Assembly (NCBI RefSeq): GCF_020404405.1 | Contig: NZ_JAIZDA010000021.1 | Location: 1 to 57,793, forward strand | Reading direction: 5' to 3' | DNA: 57,793 bases | DNA from: Novosphingobium sp. FKTRR1 | GTDB taxonomy: Bacteria > Pseudomonadota > Alphaproteobacteria > Sphingomonadales > Sphingomonadaceae | The notes under the pieces: generated by a model | What the model was told of the DNA's origin: nothing | What the model saw: only the letters and a program-made list of their open reading frames with translations | Database searches by the model: none | Shown: positions 55,105 to 57,793 of the stretch, piece by piece | Layout: every line of letters starts with the position of its first letter | Position numbering within the stretch: position 1 is the first letter of the stretch | Position numbers and translations under genes: made by a program

Positions 55105-56076
55105 ATGCTGATGCCAATGATCATATCCCCGTCCGCTCCGCGCCCGGTCGGCAAGCGTTTCGGCAAAATCGCAAGCTGCGCTGCGGTCGGCCTGTTCCTG
55201 CTCGCCAGCGCGACGCAAGTGGCAGCGGCACCCAAGGCGCCGATGCCGGGCTGGCCATCCCAATTGCGGCAGGATCTTGCCCGGCTGGGCCAGATGGAAT
55301 GGCGCTTGCGTGCGGCTGCGGGTGATCGCTGCCCGGCGATGGCCGCAGACGTCGGGGTGACGTTCGACGACCGGCGTGCCTATCCCAAGGCGGTCTGGCC
55401 GGAACTTGCTGCGGCTGTAGGCCTTGGCAGCGCCCCGGTCATCGCCGCCGTGGCTACCGGCAGCCCGGCCGAGCGGGCGGATGTGCGGCCGGGTGACGAG
55501 GTCGTGGCCATCGCCGGGCGGCCTGTCGAAACGATCATTGCAGCCGCGTATGACGATGCGCTTGCGGCCGATACGCTGGCCGATTTCGTCGCCGGGCAGA
55601 AGCCGGATCAGCCGATGACGATCGCGCTACGCCGGGGCGGTCAGGCGCTGACCATCACGCTTGTTCCGGTCCATCATTGTTCGGCGCGCTTCGTTCTGGT
55701 GGCCAACGATGCCATCGAAGCGCACAGCGATGGCCACAATGTCGCGGTTTCGACGGGATTGATGGACTTTACCGCAAGCGATGATGAGCTGGCGTTGCTG
55801 GCGGGACACGAACTCGGCCACGTCCTGCATGGCGATCTCAAAGCGCGCGACTTGGCCCAGCGGCGCGACATGGAGGATGCGGCCGATCTGGCCGGTGCCC
55901 AGTTGCTGCGCTGCGCAGGCTACGACACCAACAAGGCGGCGGATTTCTTCGACCGCTATGCCCGGCGCGAAGTGCTGGGGTTTCTGCGCCTTCCCACCCA
56001 TCGCTCGCCAAAGGCGCGCGCCGAGCGTGTCCGCTCTGCCGGTCCGGGTGACTTTTGCCAGTTGCCGGTCAAATAG
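55105..56076 (+). CDS. M48-family metalloprotease with PDZ domain
   Basis: 323-residue protein with a signal peptide (hydrophobic 23-42, cut near VAAAP). Residues about 95-190 form a PDZ-like domain (SPAERADVRPGDEVVAIAG). The zinc site is HELGH (235-239) with the third ligand probably Glu257 in MEDAADLAG. Likely a periplasmic quality-control or regulatory protease. The order PDZ then protease is unusual compared with BepA-type TPR proteins. It follows the GT4 gene by 73 bp and converges on the WcaJ-like gene. Confidence 0.85.
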   Translation: MLMPMIISPSAPRPVGKRFGKIASCAAVGLFLLASATQVAAAPKAPMPGWPSQLRQDLARLGQMEWRLRAAAGDRCPAMAADVGVTFDDRRAYPKAVWPELAAAVGLGSAPVIAAVATGSPAERADVRPGDEVVAIAGRPVETIIAAAYDDALAADTLADFVAGQKPDQPMTIALRRGGQALTITLVPVHHCSARFVLVANDAIEAHSDGHNVAVSTGLMDFTASDDELALLAGHELGHVLHGDLKARDLAQRRDMEDAADLAGAQLLRCAGYDTNKAADFFDRYARREVLGFLRLPTHRSPKARAERVRSAGPGDFCQLPVK

Positions 56077-56120
56077 GCCGCGAGAGCCGAGTGATCGGCC
56101 AATCTGTCCGGTAAAACCGG

Positions 56121-57524
56121 TCAGAACGCCCGATCGTGCACGACCACGCGCAGGGTGTTGATGATGATCAGCACATCGCGCCAGATCGTCCAACCGTCCA
56201 GATATTCGAGATCGGCCTGAAGACGCAGGGCCAGATCCGATTCGCTGTCGGTCGCGCCGCGCAAGCCGCGGACCTGGGCAAGACCGGTCAGACCCGGCTT
56301 GAGCGAGTGGCGCAGCCAGTAGCGGTTGTCGACTTCCCAAAACAGCTTTTCTCCCGCCAGCGAGCCGATGGCGTGCGGGCGAGGGCCGACGATGCTCATT
56401 TCGCCGCGCAGCACGTTGAACAGCTGCGGCAGTTCGTCGATGCTGGTCGACCGGATGAAGCGTCCGATCCGGGTAATGCGGTCATCGTCCTTGGCCGCCG
56501 ACCGCGCTCCGGTCGAATCAAGCTGGGCCACCCGCATCGAGCGGAATTTGAAGATCGGAAAGAAGCGGTTGCCGCGCCCGGTGCGCTGCTGGACGAAGAA
56601 CACCGGTCCGCCGTCCTCAAGCTTGATCAGGACCGCAACGGTGGCCAGCAGCGGCGCAAGGAACAGCACCGCGCTTCCGGCAAGGGTGATGTCGAGCAGG
56701 CGCTTGGCCGCACGGGCGCGCGAGCCGAGCGGGCCGCTGGCCACCACCAGCGCGCCATAGCCATGTTCGCGCCGCGCCCCAAGCACGCCCAGCCGGGCCA
56801 CTTCGGTGTCGACGATCTCGCCAAGGATGTTGGCGCTCTTCAGCACGAGGGCCCATGCCGCGCGCCGTTCGGGCGGGCAGGTGACCAGCACCCGGTCCAT
56901 GTTCGTCATGTACAGGCCGATGCGGTCCATCATGTGCGGGTTGGACAAATCCGGCGTAAGATGATGTTCGGCGGCATTGATCTGATAGGCGTTGGGCGCC
57001 TGCACCGCGCTGCCGCCATCATCGATCACCAGCAGGTTCACCCCGGATCGGCCGCAACGCGCCTGGATCAGCGGCCTGAACAGCGAGCGCACCGCCATCA
57101 GGATCATCAGACACAGCAGCAGCGAAACCAGCGTGGATGATCGCGAATAGTCCTCGGTCCGCTTGGTGACGAAGCCGATGTAGAGCAGCACGGTTTCTGC
57201 CGCGACGAGTGCGCCAGCCGCGCGCAACCGGGCAAGGTTCGGCCGCAGCAAGGCACCCAGATTGTAGACCTGCAGGCTGAGGGCTGCCGTCCAGTAGACC
57301 GGGACCAGCAATTGCGCGTGCAGCATCGAGTGCTGCTGGGTGAACGCGCTGTCGAAAATCGCTCCGCCCAGCGCGGCGGCAAGGACGATCGCTGCGGCAT
57401 CGGCCAGCATGAGAGCAAGATAGATCTGCAGACGGCGCAGTTCGAGCGGCGGGGCCAGCGGCAAAGTGACCCGCTTGCGTTGCATTGAACGATCGATATC
57501 CCCGAGGGGAATGTGCTTCGTCAT
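56121..57524 (-). CDS. WcaJ-type undecaprenyl-phosphate sugar phosphotransferase
   Basis: 467-residue polytopic phosphoglycosyltransferase. The N-terminal half has about four membrane segments and a degenerate nucleotide-binding-like domain. The C-terminal catalytic part contains KRLLDITLAGSAVLF, PVFFVQQRTGRGNRFF, FKFRSM, SIDELPQLFNVLRGEMS and VGPRPHA, the order typical of PssY/WcaJ-type enzymes. It starts a lipid-linked oligosaccharide by moving hexose-1-phosphate to undecaprenyl phosphate. This Und-P route differs from the Kps (lipid anchor plus Kdo) route next door, so it may start the capsule repeat or serve another exopolysaccharide. The ATG at 57524 gives a sensible N-terminus; an upstream ATG adds 16 residues. 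Confidence 0.9.
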   Translation of the reverse strand: MTKHIPLGDIDRSMQRKRVTLPLAPPLELRRLQIYLALMLADAAAIVLAAALGGAIFDSAFTQQHSMLHAQLLVPVYWTAALSLQVYNLGALLRPNLARLRAAGALVAAETVLLYIGFVTKRTEDYSRSSTLVSLLLCLMILMAVRSLFRPLIQARCGRSGVNLLVIDDGGSAVQAPNAYQINAAEHHLTPDLSNPHMMDRIGLYMTNMDRVLVTCPPERRAAWALVLKSANILGEIVDTEVARLGVLGARREHGYGALVVASGPLGSRARAAKRLLDITLAGSAVLFLAPLLATVAVLIKLEDGGPVFFVQQRTGRGNRFFPIFKFRSMRVAQLDSTGARSAAKDDDRITRIGRFIRSTSIDELPQLFNVLRGEMSIVGPRPHAIGSLAGEKLFWEVDNRYWLRHSLKPGLTGLAQVRGLRGATDSESDLALRLQADLEYLDGWTIWRDVLIIINTLRVVVHDRAF

Positions 57525-57666
57525 GACTCGCCTTGCCCCATGCGGTTGCGCACCGCTCATCACATCATGCACGGTTCCGTCGTGTCGGTTCGACTGACGG
57601 CTTTATTGTGAGACCTGAGTCTCGACGGCCTCACTATGCTGCACTGCGCAAAATTACTAAGCCTAA

Positions 57667-57793
57667 GAGCCCGAGCGAAAAGTGGTTGAGCGATATCAGT
57701 AGGTTGTGATTCAGCGTCGTTGTCGAGACGATGGAGGAAGCACATGCCCTGGACTGATACCGCTCGCCGCAAGCATATGCGGGAAGGTGCGGG
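57667..57793 (+). mobile_element. Left end of a probable IS5-family insertion sequence (cut by window)
   Basis: From 57667 the sequence GAGCCCGAGCGAAAAGTGG could be a left terminal repeat, directly preceded by CTAA (57663-57666), a target type used by some IS5-family elements. It runs into an ATG at 57744 whose first codons resemble IS5-type transposases. The right end is outside the window, so the terminal repeats and target duplication cannot be confirmed. Confidence 0.45.
57744..57793 (+). CDS. IS5-family transposase, N-terminal fragment (partial)
   Basis: Only 16 full codons are in the window: MPWTDTARRKHMREGA, after a good GGAGGAAG ribosome site. This opening closely resembles the N-terminus of IS5-family transposases (MPW.DTAR...), which continue with R/YASDLTDAEW-like sequence. 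Such a short stretch is suggestive only. The gene runs off the right end, divergent from the WcaJ-like gene, whose promoter it may have altered. Confidence 0.5.
   Translation, partial: MPWTDTARRKHMREGA

Overview
The window is high-GC, mostly gene-dense DNA that looks like a sphingomonad chromosome (Alphaproteobacteria, Sphingomonadales, perhaps Novosphingobium or a relative). The signs are strong G/C third-position bias, a valine-degradation cluster beside a LysR regulator, a TonB-dependent receptor next to acyl-CoA catabolic genes, and an ABC-type (Kps) capsule locus. The genus is an inference; no rRNA or tRNA gene is present to confirm it.

Left part (1-10.9 kb): a LysR regulator faces methylmalonate-semialdehyde dehydrogenase. 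Next come isobutyryl-CoA dehydrogenase, 3-hydroxyisobutyryl-CoA hydrolase, an enoyl-CoA hydratase and 3-hydroxyisobutyrate dehydrogenase. Together these carry valine-derived isobutyryl-CoA to propionyl-CoA. A secreted CHAP hydrolase, the ribosome-assembly GTPase Der and a DUF983 membrane protein follow. A 590-bp gene-poor stretch holds an inverted pair of GC-rich hairpins and a candidate ~370-nt non-coding RNA with a near-consensus promoter and an intrinsic terminator. A Phd/PIN toxin-antitoxin pair closes this part.

Middle part (10.9-24.8 kb): a minus-strand acyl-CoA catabolic operon (thioesterase, serine hydrolase, 3-hydroxyacyl-CoA dehydrogenase, acyl-CoA ligase, thiolase, HD-like metalloprotein) lies opposite a TonB-dependent receptor, a periplasmic phosphatase-superfamily enzyme, an aldehyde dehydrogenase and an ABC1/COQ8-type kinase. 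This resembles uptake plus beta-oxidation-like breakdown of an unidentified hydrophobic substrate.

Right part (24.8-57.5 kb): a mosaic surface-polysaccharide locus, with more AT-rich DNA around 26.1-26.6 and 32.4-32.6 kb suggesting acquisition. It encodes KpsM/KpsT/KpsE and a KpsD/Wza-like lipoprotein for export; KpsF, KdsB and KdsA for CMP-Kdo supply; KpsC and KpsS for the poly-Kdo linker; several GT2, GT4 and RgpF-type glycosyltransferases; two methyltransferases; an epimerase; a sulfotransferase; two phytanoyl-CoA-dioxygenase-like oxygenases; and a phage-tail-like secreted protein. A CarF/TMEM189-like lipid desaturase, a GT4 enzyme, an M48/PDZ protease and a WcaJ-type phosphoglycosyltransferase follow. 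The inferred product is a decorated (methylated, sulfated, possibly hydroxylated) capsule on a Kdo-linked lipid. The most unusual feature is a ~35-residue 'FD..Y....PDV...HY..G..EGR' module, present eight times in four otherwise unrelated proteins of this locus. The right edge probably enters an IS5-family insertion sequence.
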